A stretch of DNA of 64,000 bases from Dactylonectria macrodidyma (Eukaryota; Ascomycota; Sordariomycetes; Hypocreales; Nectriaceae), in NCBI GenBank assembly GCA_020744425.1, contig JAGMUV010000014.1, positions 682,001-746,000 of the forward strand, read 5' to 3'. Made by a program: the position numbers and the translations under genes. Positions 10,843 through 22,700 of this stretch are shown in pieces (position 1 is the stretch's first letter; every line of letters begins with the position of its first letter). A model generated the notes under the pieces. It saw only the letters and a program-made list of their open reading frames with translations. It was not told where the DNA came from and did not search any database.

Positions 10843-12309
10843 TGTGAAGAGTGATTTGGGAGGATTGGAGGAGTGGAGTGGAGAGAAGGTCGGGCGTTAT
10901 GATATAGGTAGAGGGGAGAGTTTGGGGCACACCGAGAAGAGCACCGAGCGAGACTAGAAGAGGGGGTGGGGGTTCAAACAGTCAAAAGGATAAAAAGAAA
11001 AAAGGAAAACCCGGAGAGACAAAATGCAAAGTGAAGGAAAAGAAAACGAGCCCGAACAAGGTGCGCGATTTGCATTAAACCCATTGCCTTCCCTCCCACG
11101 GGCCTCTGTTGCCCCCTTCAGGGCCCTCTGTTTCCCTTTCAGACCCTCTGTAAAACCCTGGAAGCCTTCGCCCGAACGCCTCGTGTGCTTCGGCCGCCGC
11201 TCGTTTTTCCGCGCTTGGTCCGAGGCTGTAGTTTTTTTTCCCTCTCTCTTTTGCTCTTGGTTTCTTGGTGTCCACCTTGCTAGAAACGAGACAGCCGCCC
11301 ATTCGCAGCCCGCTGCCCCTCCTCCCCCCGGAGACCAGTGGACGCTACGCCTCTTGGGGTAGCATTCTCGGTGTCACCGCGCTTCTCCAAGCCTCCTATC
11401 TAGGTTTAGCATGCCGGGATATATCGCAAGCGGGCGGAATTAAACACCGTTTGCGTGATATGCCATGCATTGGCTTCGCTGCTACTACGACGTCATGTCA
11501 ACCCAGCAACAAAATGTCAACAACCGCTTTCCATCGACTCTACCGTTATCGATATCGGCCATTCAGTCTCGCATGCTTTTGCTGGAGACGTAGATACCAT
11601 CTGTCATCCAGCAATCATCTATAAAAACACAATACAGGCGCGGCATAACATTCAATCGCTGAAAATGCCATCATGACCCGACTAACCCGGATAAAAACAC
11701 TCAAAATTCCTCAACTCATACCAGCAGGGTTGTCGTCCTGCAGTGCGGAGATGATCCTGGGTCGCTTTAATGCCAAAAACCACTCCACCGCGTTTCGACC
11801 CAACTCAGACATCACCAATTATTACCCTCATCTCACACATCATCAGCGATGAGGCTCATGCTCACTCATATTCACATTGACTCCACATCGTCCCACATAG
11901 ATATAAGAAGCAAAGTCCTCCGTCTATTCCGTTTCATACGCCAGAACTCTTGTTTAACACATGCATCTAGGCTTGGTGCACCTCCCAACCAACACAAAAT
12001 CAAGACACGACATCCTATTTCGTGCCGACCAGCCAGCCCTTTTCCCTTCTCAGTGTCTCCGGTCCATCCGTCCGACCATGCCTGTTTCTTGTCATGTCCT
12101 GTCCTGTTCTATCCGGTCCATCCACGAACCGGTCAAGGCCAACGCTCATAATCATCGTATTTCACAGAGAACCATGCGAACCCCAAAACTCCCAAACCAT
12201 GTCCTCATCGCCTATGCCGACAACTCGCTGAATCGCACCACGCTCGCTACCCTTCAGGCTGTACACAAATCTCTCCTTTAGACTGAAGACCATCTTCCCT
12301 CAAGGTTGT
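10843..12309. other. Intergenic, IDH1 promoter and kinase 3' flank
   Basis: About 1.47 kb with purine- and pyrimidine-rich tracts next to IDH1 and an AT-richer 3' flank of the kinase. No supported gene. Confidence 0.5.
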
Positions 12310-14603
12310 TCAAACCTCCTCATCCTCATCCAGCGGCTCCACTCGAACGAGAATCTCCTCCAAGAGACCCTCCAGGAAGCTTCCCACCTCTCTGCCCATC
12401 CCCACGGGCTCGGCCTTGTCGTAATGATCGATTTCCTTGCACACGTGCGCTAGTTTATACACGAGCTTGCGCACCTTTTCGTGCGCCGCCTCGGCCCGCT
12501 GCTGCGTCGGAGACACCGCGGCCGGGTTCGAACTGGGCTTGAACGTCTGTTGGAGGTGGATCTGCCGCCGCTTAAGCGCCTCCTCCAGGGCTGGGAATAT
12601 GACATCGTTGAGTGCGTCGAGCTCCCCGTTAGGGTTGGCCGGGGCTGGCGACGGGAACGAAGTCAGAGCCAATTCGGACGGACCGGGCGAGTCGGCCTTG
12701 GAGGGCAGAGCCCGCGGAGTCTGAGCCGGAGGTGGACCTGGCGATAGCGCAGGAACTCGCTGAGGGGGAATCTGCTGCCCCGATGGGACTCTCTGGCCCG
12801 GGGCTGGGCTCCCCCTGTAGGGCGGAATCTCGGACAGCGTCATGGGCACCAGCTTGGAGCTGGAAGGCCGCGATTGACTCTGATGTGCTGGAGGCGCGGG
12901 AGGTTTAGCCCAGTCCCTGACGGGCGAGGGCGAGCCTGTGCTGCCTTCCGGCGTCGCCATGAGGTTCAAGTTAAGTATACCCATGTCGCGCTGTAGCTGG
13001 CTCTGTAGTTCGCGGTCGTAATCTGGCGACTGGCCCGTAGCCAGCGTCGTCATCTGCCTCGGCCGCGGCGTCTCGATAATCTCCCTCGTCACCACCGGTG
13101 CCTTCACCGGGCTTTGGGGCAGAGGTACCTTGGAGGGGGATCCGAACCCTGGCGGCGGCCGTTGAGGCTGGTGCTGTTCCGGTACAGGCTTCCGCTGGGG
13201 GCTCGCTTGTCGTGCTGTACCAGCGTTGGCCGCCTTGACGGTGTCACTCGTCAACTGCGGCGCAAAGTCTCGCACCTTGGTCGGGCTGCCCTCCCGTCGT
13301 CGCTCGCCGTAGTCGTCCGTGTTCTCCATCGACCTCGCCGCGCGCGCATTAGTCGCGCTCTCGTCCATGGCGTTGAGACCAGGCCTGTTGACGAGGCCAC
13401 CTCGCTCACCGACCAGTCTAACAGTGCCGAAATCCCACATGTCTTCGTCGACCTTTTCGCGCTCCCTTGGCGCCCTGCCGCTGTTGGTATCCCACGACTC
13501 TTCGTCGTCGCCTTTATGGGTGGCCGCCCATCGCGTGTGCCGCTCGATGAGCTCCGTCAGATACGTGGTCCTCTTGGCCCGTCTGATAAAGGGGTGCCGC
13601 AAGAGGTCCTTTGCGCTAGGTCGATCCTTAGGGTCTCGTTGCAGGCAAAGTTCAACAAACTCCTTGAACGCCTTGGTAAAGTTGCCCTCCAGGCGAGGTG
13701 GTGGGTTCTTCGGGATAAGGAACAGCACCTTCATTGGGTGAATGTCGGCGTAGGGGGGTTCGCCGTTGGCCAGCTCCAGGGCGGTGATGCCCAGTGACCA
13801 AATGTCAGCCTTGTGGTCGTATCCGGATTGCTTAATGACCTCCGGAGCCATCCAGAACGGTGTGCCGACAAATGTGTTCTTCTTGGTCATAGTTGCCGAC
13901 AGCTGTCCAGAGACGCCAAAGTCGGCGAGCTTGACCTGGCCGTTGGAGCTCAGTAAAACATTGGCCGCTACAAGAAGTGGTCAGCTAGAAGGATCACACA
14001 GAAATCCGACATGAATATCCTCACCCTTTACGTCGCGGTGCAGCTTCTTATCCGAGTGCAGATAGTCCATGCCCATGAGGAGCTCACGCACGATGATGGC
14101 GATGTAGTCCTCGCCGATCAGCCCCGGCTTCATCAGGTCGGCACAGCTCCCGCCGGAGCAAAACTCCATGACAATCCATAGCTCCGCACCCTTGGCGTAG
14201 GACCCGTAGTACTTTGTGACGTATGGAGACTGCAGCTCGGACAGAATGGCGATTTCCTGGATAATGTCCTCGACTTCGTCCTCGGCGCTCTCGATGTCGA
14301 TGACTTTGATGGCTACGGCGTGACCGGTGCGCTTGTCGACTCTGTTTTGGGGCAGATGGGGTTAGTGAGGGTGTTTAGGAGGAATAACAGGTGATGCTGG
14401 GCGTACCCTTTGTAGACCTTGCCAAAGCTACCACCGCCTGATGACAACATGACCCCTCGTTAGCGATGGCATCCCACATGGGGGGCACGCAAGGCGGCCT
14501 GGGAGAGGACCTCGCACTAACCAATGCAGTATTCCTTGGAGTAGAGCAGCTCCGGGTCCAAAGCCTCGTTGCCCTCGTCAACCTCGCGCTCACGTTCCGC
14601 CAT
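12310..14603 (-). CDS. Ste20/germinal-centre-type serine/threonine protein kinase (YSK/MST3-4 class)
   Basis: Four exons (14603-14522, 14437-14407, 14341-14025, 13967-12310), including one of only 31 bp, giving 695 aa. The N-terminal kinase domain is complete: glycine loop GGGSFGKVYKG (about 28-38), VAIK lysine 50, HRD aspartate 141, DFG at 159-161, and the Ste20 signature GTPFWMAPE in the activation loop. The tail of about 400 residues is Pro/Ser/Gln-rich and disordered, ending in a conserved helical segment (LDALNDVIFPALEEALKRR). This architecture matches fungal GCK kinases related to yeast Kic1/Sps1 and animal MST3/4, which act in polarity and septation. The sub-branch is assigned by resemblance only. 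Confidence 0.9.
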
Positions 14604-16482
14604 GATGGTCGTCGCTTGAACTTTGCTTTTGGGGCCGAGTCGCGTTTGGCCGTGTGTCCCAACCAAGGTAGGCTGCGGGGCCTCGTCGAGAGCGGAAAGG
14701 GGAAGCTCTGTCGGCCAGAGTTAGGCAAGGGAGGTCGATCGACCGGTCGGGAACGAAGCAGTACGGTCGTAGGTCAGATCGGCGAAGCAAAATCGACGCA
14801 AGGGCACGACGTTAGGTCGAGCGAGTCTCTCAGATATGGGCCGGAGCGGGACGTGGGATTTTGGCGGTGTCGTTCTAGCACCCCACCAAAGACACCAAGA
14901 CGAGGGCGTTGGTGGTTTGTCTCGGACTATTTCTAAACGGAAAAAAAAAGATGTCGTCTATCGTTTGCGTCCAGCCGCAGCACAGAGCAAGAATGTTTTT
15001 GAGTTATAAGGGAAGAAGAAAGTGATGCAGTGAGCGATGAGCGATGTGGTGAAAGTCCCAAGTCATCACAACTGGGCCAATCCCAGCAAAACAAATAGGG
15101 CGCTGCAGCTGCTGGCCGCTGTTTACCGTTCCTTTCCAGGGCCCCCCGCGAGCCTGAAGCGTGAACGAGCGTCTGTCTGTGCAGGGACACTTGGGTGTGG
15201 GGTTGAAGCAGCAACCGCCCCGGGACAACGTCCGCCCAAAGAGGCTTTCTAGGAGGGGCAATCTCGTTCTTTCTCGTCTTGGTGCGACCAGCGAGCGTCA
15301 CAGCCCGTGGAAGTGAGGAGATGGCCCCTGTCGTCGGGCTTGGCTCCAGGGACGACCGAGTTGCGTAGGGGCTGATCCAGCGGATGTTTAGTGGCCTATA
15401 CAGCGCTGTTAATTAGCGCGTTGCGGGGGGGCTTGCCTGGGTGGGTGGCACAGCTGCGTTGGTGGGATGTCGCAGTGGACGAGAGCCGCTAGGAGCGATC
15501 GAGATGAGCGGGAGCGATGGATGGGTGGGCACTGGAGCAACACGCAACAACCACCCACTCACCGTGCGTAAGCCCACTAAAGTTTCAGGGAGCGACACCG
15601 CTAAAGATCCCTAGGTATCCCTCCTCTACAGGCCCTACGGTAGCCTCAGCGCCATTGGCTGTCGGCACCTCGCTGCAAGACCACCACCCTGGTAAAACAC
15701 ATTCTTCTTGGTTCCTTCCTGGGCCACGCGATTGGAAGACGCTGAAATTGGATGCCGGACATGCCGTCGCGCAGCTGAAGAAACGTCACACTATGCGTCA
15801 ACCAACATCAACTCGACTGGCTTGATATCATCTATCTTTCGACTTCATAAGCTTGTTCATTGCTGACTTGATTGGTTCGTGGGGGTTGGTTCGGTCACTG
15901 TGGTTCAGCGCCATTGATTGGGCCCCATCATCCGTCTCATCACTTTCTCCTGTTGCCTCCCATGTCAATAAGACATTACATGCAGTTGGATCTGGTTTCT
16001 CTGGGATGGTTTCTATGACCAAAGCAAAAGATTGGCATCTTATCTCTTCGTGTCCCACTGCCGCTACCAACCACTTGTTCCTCGCATCGCATCGCAACCG
16101 AATCACTGTCCTGCCGTCATGTTCTGTCATGCCCAGTCCCGTCCTGTCCTGTCCTGGCTTGGTCATCACAGCACAGGAGCGTCTAATAGACTCCAGTAGT
16201 TGTCAAAGTAAAACACAAGTCCCAGAGGCATGGAAACGGATCTGAACCCCTCCTTGCCAGCCTGCCACCTTGCCACCTTGCCTATCTTGCTGCCCGCTCT
16301 CTGTCTGGATCCCTCCAGTGCCTTGTCCTGTCCGGTCCTCCCTCTATGAGCAAAAAAAAAAAAAAAAGGAAATGCATCATCCCTCATGGTCCTGTATGTA
16401 CCTGAATAGTTGGTATCATCGTTATCGTTGAGCTTCATTCCCTCAACATGCGACAAAGTCGTTCAGTCCTTAGTTCCGGCCC
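14604..16482. other. Intergenic, kinase promoter/leader and UBX 3' flank
   Basis: About 1.9 kb without a supported gene. It includes a run of about 16 A (near 16352-16367), short CTGTC microsatellite-like repeats near 16110-16160 and GCCACCTT repeats near 16262-16280. Confidence 0.5.
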
Positions 16483-18138
16483 TTAATCCTCGATAAACTC
16501 AATCATGACTGTGCCTTGCTTCAACCCCGTGTCGACAATCGTTGCATCCAAGTTCTCAATTAGGTCTTGGCCTTGGGGCATCTTCTTCAGTTCAAACTCA
16601 ACACCATCCTTGCCCTCAAACGGTTCCGCCTTGAGCCACTCGTAGATCCTACGCACTGGATCTTGAAGACTAAATCGGCGGATGACACGTCCGTTCGGGT
16701 GTCGGAACTGGATGCGGGTTGTTGTGGCGGGGTCGTTATCCGGCTCCGTGTGGGGATTTGTGCTAGATATCCGAGCAAAAGGATTTTGCTCCGGCTCCTT
16801 GCCCTTTCCTTCGCTTTCCTGCGCCAGCACCTCGGGTTTCGTCAGGGCATCAGGGTCAATCAGATTCGGTGTCGACGTCGATCCCCTGTTGGCAGTGCTT
16901 TCCAGGCTGTTTTTGAGGGCCATCTCCAGCATCTCGTCCTCCGTCATCCGTTCCACATCCACCACTTGAGGCTTGCGTGCTGCTGCGCTAGCAACGGGGT
17001 TCTTGCTGTTGGCAGCGAGACTGTATCGATCGAGGAACTCGGCCACCTCGGCGTGAAACTCTGCCGCTCCTGGAAACGGCCGTCCGCTCCACACCTTAAC
17101 CTGCTCGCCAGTTCGCGGATCGATAATGGAGACGTGGGGGTAGTTGTCGGGGTTCTCGTGGCTTTGGTTGGGGAAGTAAAAGGTGATGTACTCCTCGGCG
17201 TCGGGAAAGGTCTTGTCATACTGCAAGAAGAGGAAGCTCTCTGACACGAGCTGTCGTACCTTCTTATCCTTCCAGATGTCACGGTTCAGCGCCTGGCAGT
17301 TGAAGTCGTTCATGTCTTGCAGGTTCACCATGATCCACTTCTTGTCTTCCTTCCCTAGGGTTCGGGCCTCGTCCCAGGTCATTCGAGCCATTATGTCGTA
17401 GGGCGGGCGGAACAGATCCTCGAGTCGCCTTGCGTGAGCACCAGTGCCGTTTTCGGCCTCCTGAGTTGGTCGGCGGTTAGGGTCACCCCATATTTGTTGT
17501 GAAAAGGGTCCACCAGATCGAGCTGCCGGTTGTCAGAAGAATTCTTGAGGATGAGAAGTTTTGGTTGGCTTACGCTGTTGTTGCTGTCGTCTTCGCAGCT
17601 GTTCCAAGAGGGCAGCCTCCATGTCCTCTTCACCACCACCCCAGGACGGCCCTGGGGCGACGAGGGTTTCGGTGGTGCGGGCAATGGGCGCTCTCACGTC
17701 ATCCATAGCAGAACCCGATCCTGAGCCTGCGCCTGCGCCATGGTTTTCTTGATATAGCTCCTCCTGCAACCGCTTGGCCATAGCCATGTCCTCCTCCTCT
17801 TGGGCGAGGGCGGCGGCCTGGGCAGCCACAGCGCGGCCCTCGTCAGCGTCGTTGTCGGTATCATCGTCGAACTGCATATCCTCATCATCGTCGCTATCGA
17901 TGTGGATAACGCCATCCGAGTCCTGGGTGCCGAAGCTAGGTCTTGTGGCGGGCGTAGGGTTGACGATCGGCGCGGCGTTGGCAGAGAGGCCGGCACCGAC
18001 TCCAGAGGCCAAGTCGGGGTTCTCGTAGAAGAGCTCGATGGCGCGCTCAAAGTTGCCAGCAGTCATCTCGAGGAAGCTTCGAGCGACGTCGGGGCTGGCG
18101 CCCGTAATGGCGTTGAAGGTGGCGATGTTGTCGTCCAT
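16483..18138 (-). CDS. UBA-UAS-UBX protein, Cdc48/p97 adaptor of the Ubx5/UBXD7 type
   Basis: Two exons (18138-17574, 17522-16483) joined by a 51-bp intron give 534 aa. Residues about 1-45 form a UBA-like fold (ITGASPDVARSFLEMTAGN). Acidic and glutamine-rich linkers follow, with DEE-rich helices. A UAS thioredoxin-like domain comes next (CQALNRDIWKD, DPRTGEQVKVWSG), then a UIM-like helix (EDEMLEMALKNSLE) and a C-terminal UBX beta-grasp domain (about the last 85 residues). This domain order is that of Ubx5/UBXD7, which links ubiquitylated clients to Cdc48. The usual FPR loop of UBX is replaced by MPQGQ here. The ATG at 18138 opens the UBA domain and fits the family start. Confidence 0.9.
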
Positions 18139-19740
18139 GATTGCGGGCGTGCCCAGCACCTAGCAGAGTGGTCGAGTTGGTGGCTCTAATTCGGGGAGGG
18201 TTTTGGGAGAAAATATGAAGAAGGACCAGGAAAAAAACCAAAGCAAGGGAGCGCAAACGGTGATCGACCTTGTTGGGGCGAGGGTGTAGATATCGAGTGC
18301 GGGCAACGGTGAGGCGGCTCTGAGATATTGCCCCAAGATGATGCCCCGCCTAATTAATAACTGCCACTCTGCCAATCTGCCACAGAACGGCACAGCGTAA
18401 ATGCGGCGGGGAGGGTAAGGTAGCGTCAGGAGATGCCGAGCGAGGGGCGGCAGGCGGGTACTCAGATCAGTGTAAACGCATAAACGTGTAATCGCATGAA
18501 TTGTGAATGATGTTCAGCTTCACCATTCGAGCCGCTTGTGTTGTTACTTCAGAACCAGGCTTGTCTTCGTTGCTGTTGTCGGTATTGTTGTTCTATTCTC
18601 TTGGTGCATCTTGGTGGAAATTGCAGGTAGGCCAGATGCCGAAGTGTCCCGGAGCGCCTCCTAATATCCCACAGCGGTCAGTGTGATGGACTGACAGACC
18701 CTGGTGGTGAATTACGTGCTAGATTGCTACCTGCTGCCCCTCGCTGCCTTAGGCACCCACGCTCACAGAACGTCATTGTCACGGGTTGGCGGGCACCTCA
18801 AGGCTCCGGCTTCCAGGTTGAACAGGAACACATGTGCAAAGATGCCAGCCCAACACATTCTGACACATGATTGATTAATAAAATCACCATTCTCAACACG
18901 TTTCATCATTTTTGTACATTTTCAACCCATTCAACGAGAGCCTAGGATACCCCCCATACGCATCACAAGTACTTTCCGCCACACTTCCGCCACATCTACT
19001 TGCAGATTTGGTTCCGCCAAAGACGAGCCGAACAAGGTCACACAGAAGTTATCATATGATACCTTACCCTAGCTCAGCTGGAAAGTTACACACCGAATAT
19101 TAATCTAGATGAAGCGATATACATAAAGTTAATAAAATCCGTGCGCGAGTAGCTCAACCCTTCTTCATCATGGCCAGTGATTCATCAAACAACCCCGCCA
19201 GAGATGTGGGGAGGGTGGAAGCCAGATGTTCCAAGAACACTACAATTAGAGTGTCGACAATCATTGAGATAGGAATTGAACCACCCAACTACAATCTCTC
19301 CAGGAAAATGTGGGGGCCTTCACTCTAGCCACCACGCACCACGTAACTTCGATAAGGCAAAAGTGCTTAAATCTGCGCTTCCAGTACGTCACGGTCCTCT
19401 CGGGGCCATGAGACCTACCCTACACTTGGGGGGAGGACGACCTCCCAGAAAGCTGGCAATTTATCGGCTCTTTCTTGCTTGTCTAGTCTAGATGCTGATT
19501 CCGTGCTTTCAGTCATGTTCTAATATGGGGAGGCTTAAATTTTAGAGAACAATTTGGCGTTGATAGTGTGGGAGATTCTGCTAAAAAGGCCAGCTGCACC
19601 ACGGACTACAACCCAGAATTGGGTTCGAATGACAATGATTCGCCAACAGTAATCAGAAACTCTCATTACTCCATGCGCTGTATTTATTTGATCAACGGCC
19701 TCTATCGCAACAATCCGCTATTAGTCCCCATAGCACATTT
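18139..19740. other. Intergenic, UBX promoter and ECM29 3' flank
   Basis: 1.6 kb with no supported gene. Small frames are present but none shows a known motif or splice-compatible extension. Confidence 0.5.
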
Positions 19741-22700
19741 CTATTGCAACTCTGCCAAAATCTGCTTTAGCACCTTCTGCACCTCTACTGAACGCTCACC
19801 GTTCAAGGCCCCATTCACCATCACCTTGAACTGTTCAACGTCCGGCCCAGCTTGCCCAAATACCCCTCTAGCCTTTGCCTTTAGCGTGGCCGCAATGGCC
19901 TTTGCTCTCATCACTCGCTGTGGCTCAGTACCCACGTCCACTAGGTCCATGTCGAGGCTGAGGAGATATGCGACGGCGATGCCCTTGTCATCGTTGGCCG
20001 CTGCCGAAGGAGAGGTTGCCGCATCCATCAAGTCGCGAACCGACTCGTACCAAACTTGCCTCTTGATCGTCGCGAACTTGGGGCTCGACAAGAAAGGCTT
20101 GAGGATGTCCAGGACATTGCTCAAAACCGCCAACGAATCCGTCTTCATCTTCGCGGAGCTGTAACCCCGAGCAATAGCTTCTAGGCCATTCCTGGCAGTC
20201 TTTTCCACCAAGTCTTCTTTGGAAGCTTCTTTGGAATCGACTTCCATCTTGTCCTCATCCGTCAACTCCTCCAAATGGGGTGTGACAATGTCAGAAATTT
20301 CGCTCAGAAGATCTAGGTCATGTCGAGCCCTCGCAAACTTCCAGAGGCAGCGGAACGCAGGCACGCGATACTCCTCGTTGTTGCGCTTCGCTTCTCGCAA
20401 CGCGACCTTCTTCATTTGAGCCGCAATCTTCGGATCCGCCTTCCACAATGCCTCGCCCTTCTCCACAAACTCGGGATACGCCTCGAGAAGCTTCTCCTTG
20501 CCTGGGAACGTCTTCAGTGCGAGGGTCTTGTCAAACACGGGCCAGATTTTGCTTAAATTGGCATCGCTAATCTGTCCGCTTGCCTCACTGGCACTCGCCA
20601 CATCCTTGACCATCGCCGCAACGGTGAAAGCTCCGGTGTGTCGAAGTGCCCACTGTTGTGTATCCAGGCACCGTTCCACCATGGCGACAATCTCCGCGAC
20701 GTAACGGACAACAGTGCGACTGCTTCCAGCGTGCTGATTCCACACCTCCTTGAACACCTTGCTGGTGTACTCGTCTGTGTCATGGGAGCCGAGGTATGAG
20801 AATGGGAGTAACTCGGTTTCAAGTGCGGAAAAATGATCGGGTGAGATTTTGGCCAACGCGACAATCACGTCCGAGATCTTTTGGCGCCGAGACTCGTCGT
20901 CTGCCGCAAAGTACATGTTGACAAACCTTTCACAGAACCGTTGCTTACCAACCTCGGGGACAGCCCTCATCATGTACGCAGTGGCACGAGCATACGCTTG
21001 GCTGACCTCGTCGTTCTTGTCCATAGTCTGCTTCTCCATGAGCTGGAGGAAACGGCCCGCCACAGGTTTGACATCGTTTATGTGGCGTGTAAAAAGGGTT
21101 GTCAATACTCGGCTACAACCAATCTTGGTCGGCATGCCAATGGCAGACTTAATCGTAGCTTCCAGCTTAGGAGCTAGCTCAGCCATGACATCCGTGTCAA
21201 TGAATCGGAGAGCGTTTTCGATGGCCTCGGAGATGGGCGACCTGTTGACCATTTGAGACCTCAGCTTGTCAATCTCGTCTCGGCTGTCTTCTCCAGCTCT
21301 CTGGTAGTGATAGTTGATTTGCTGCGGCTCAATGGAGCTGAGCAAGCCAAGGAGCTGAGAGACCATGTCCGCAATAAACGGCCTGAGCGATTTGCCTCCC
21401 TGCTTCGCAATCTTCAACACCGTGATTGTGGCAAAGATCTGGACTTCTTGCACTGAACTCTCGACTCCCTTGTCTGATAAAAGGAATGGAAGGGCTTCTT
21501 TCATCATGGCCTGGGAAGCTGAGCCGTTTGTGCCTTCCTCAAGTTGTCGGACAAGTCCATTGGACAAGGTCATGCACAAACGCAGAGCTGCCTCTCGTAC
21601 TGTTCCCTTGACATCATCGAGGACCTTGAGTGCTGCTGTCCAAATATCGCGGTAATATTTCTCAAACTTGGGGAAAGGTCGGCCATGGATAAGGTCTGAG
21701 ATGGCAGCACAACTGGCCTCTCTCATGCGCCACTCACGGCCAAGGATGCTCTTCAAAAGATCCTCAAGGATGTCATCAAAGTGGGTATCAATGACATTTG
21801 CAGAGTCCTTGACAAGGGCCTTCCAAATGTCGTCCATGGATCGTTGGACGTTTTGATTAGGATCGAATCGGTATCGGTACAGCTTGGGATATAGCTTGGG
21901 GTCGATTTCCGAGTCCGACAAGATGTTGCTGAGTCCAAAGCGCCCAAAGGCTGATCTGGTTGACCATGTAGCGGCATTTGCAGCCAGCGACATGAATTTG
22001 TACACGAGTCGCTGATCACCGACTTCATTGGCAAGATTGACAATGTCCTTGTAGGAGGTGATAGAGTTCCCCTCGCCAGTTGGGAGAGCGCCTGGCTCGA
22101 AGAGCTCTGTTTCTTGATCCACCTTGAGCTGGGTTCCGGAACCAGTGAATGCAGAAACGAGGTCCTTAACCAGTGTGCTCTTCAAGTCCGCATCACCACG
22201 CTCGTAAACCAACGATAGACCACGCGACGCCGTCTCCTGTACTAGCTCATCTCTTGCACTCAAAAGTCGCATGAATGCCGCCTGTGCCTCTCGAAGTCTT
22301 GATTGAACTTCGGGAAGATGCGAACAGTACTGGATGAGGCAGAAGAGCCAGATACCAGATGCTTTGAGAAGTGACGGTTTGGTGGCTTTGGAGTCTGCAA
22401 AGAGTTTGTTCATAACTGAAACGAGGCGTGAGCTTCGAGACCCACTACGCTCATGGCAGCTCCTGGATTCCACGTCCATGGTTAGCTTTACGTAGTCAGA
22501 GTCCCAACGGGCGATTGCCGCGGTAATCGCATCACCGACGGTGAATTGGATCTCGACACGTTTGATCTCGTGGAGGCTGAACAACTCCTTTAGAATGGAG
22601 CCCAACACTCCGTGCGACCAACCGTCTCCATTCTCGGGTACGGTTTGGTCCTCTTCAGTCTCCTCAAGGCCGGTGGCCAACCTTCCTAGAGCTAGAATTG

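Noticed and set aside
19250..19340. tRNA-like signals on the minus strand (a GGTTCAATTCC B-box-like string)
   Set aside because: T-arm and acceptor stems do not pair, so no cloverleaf can be formed.
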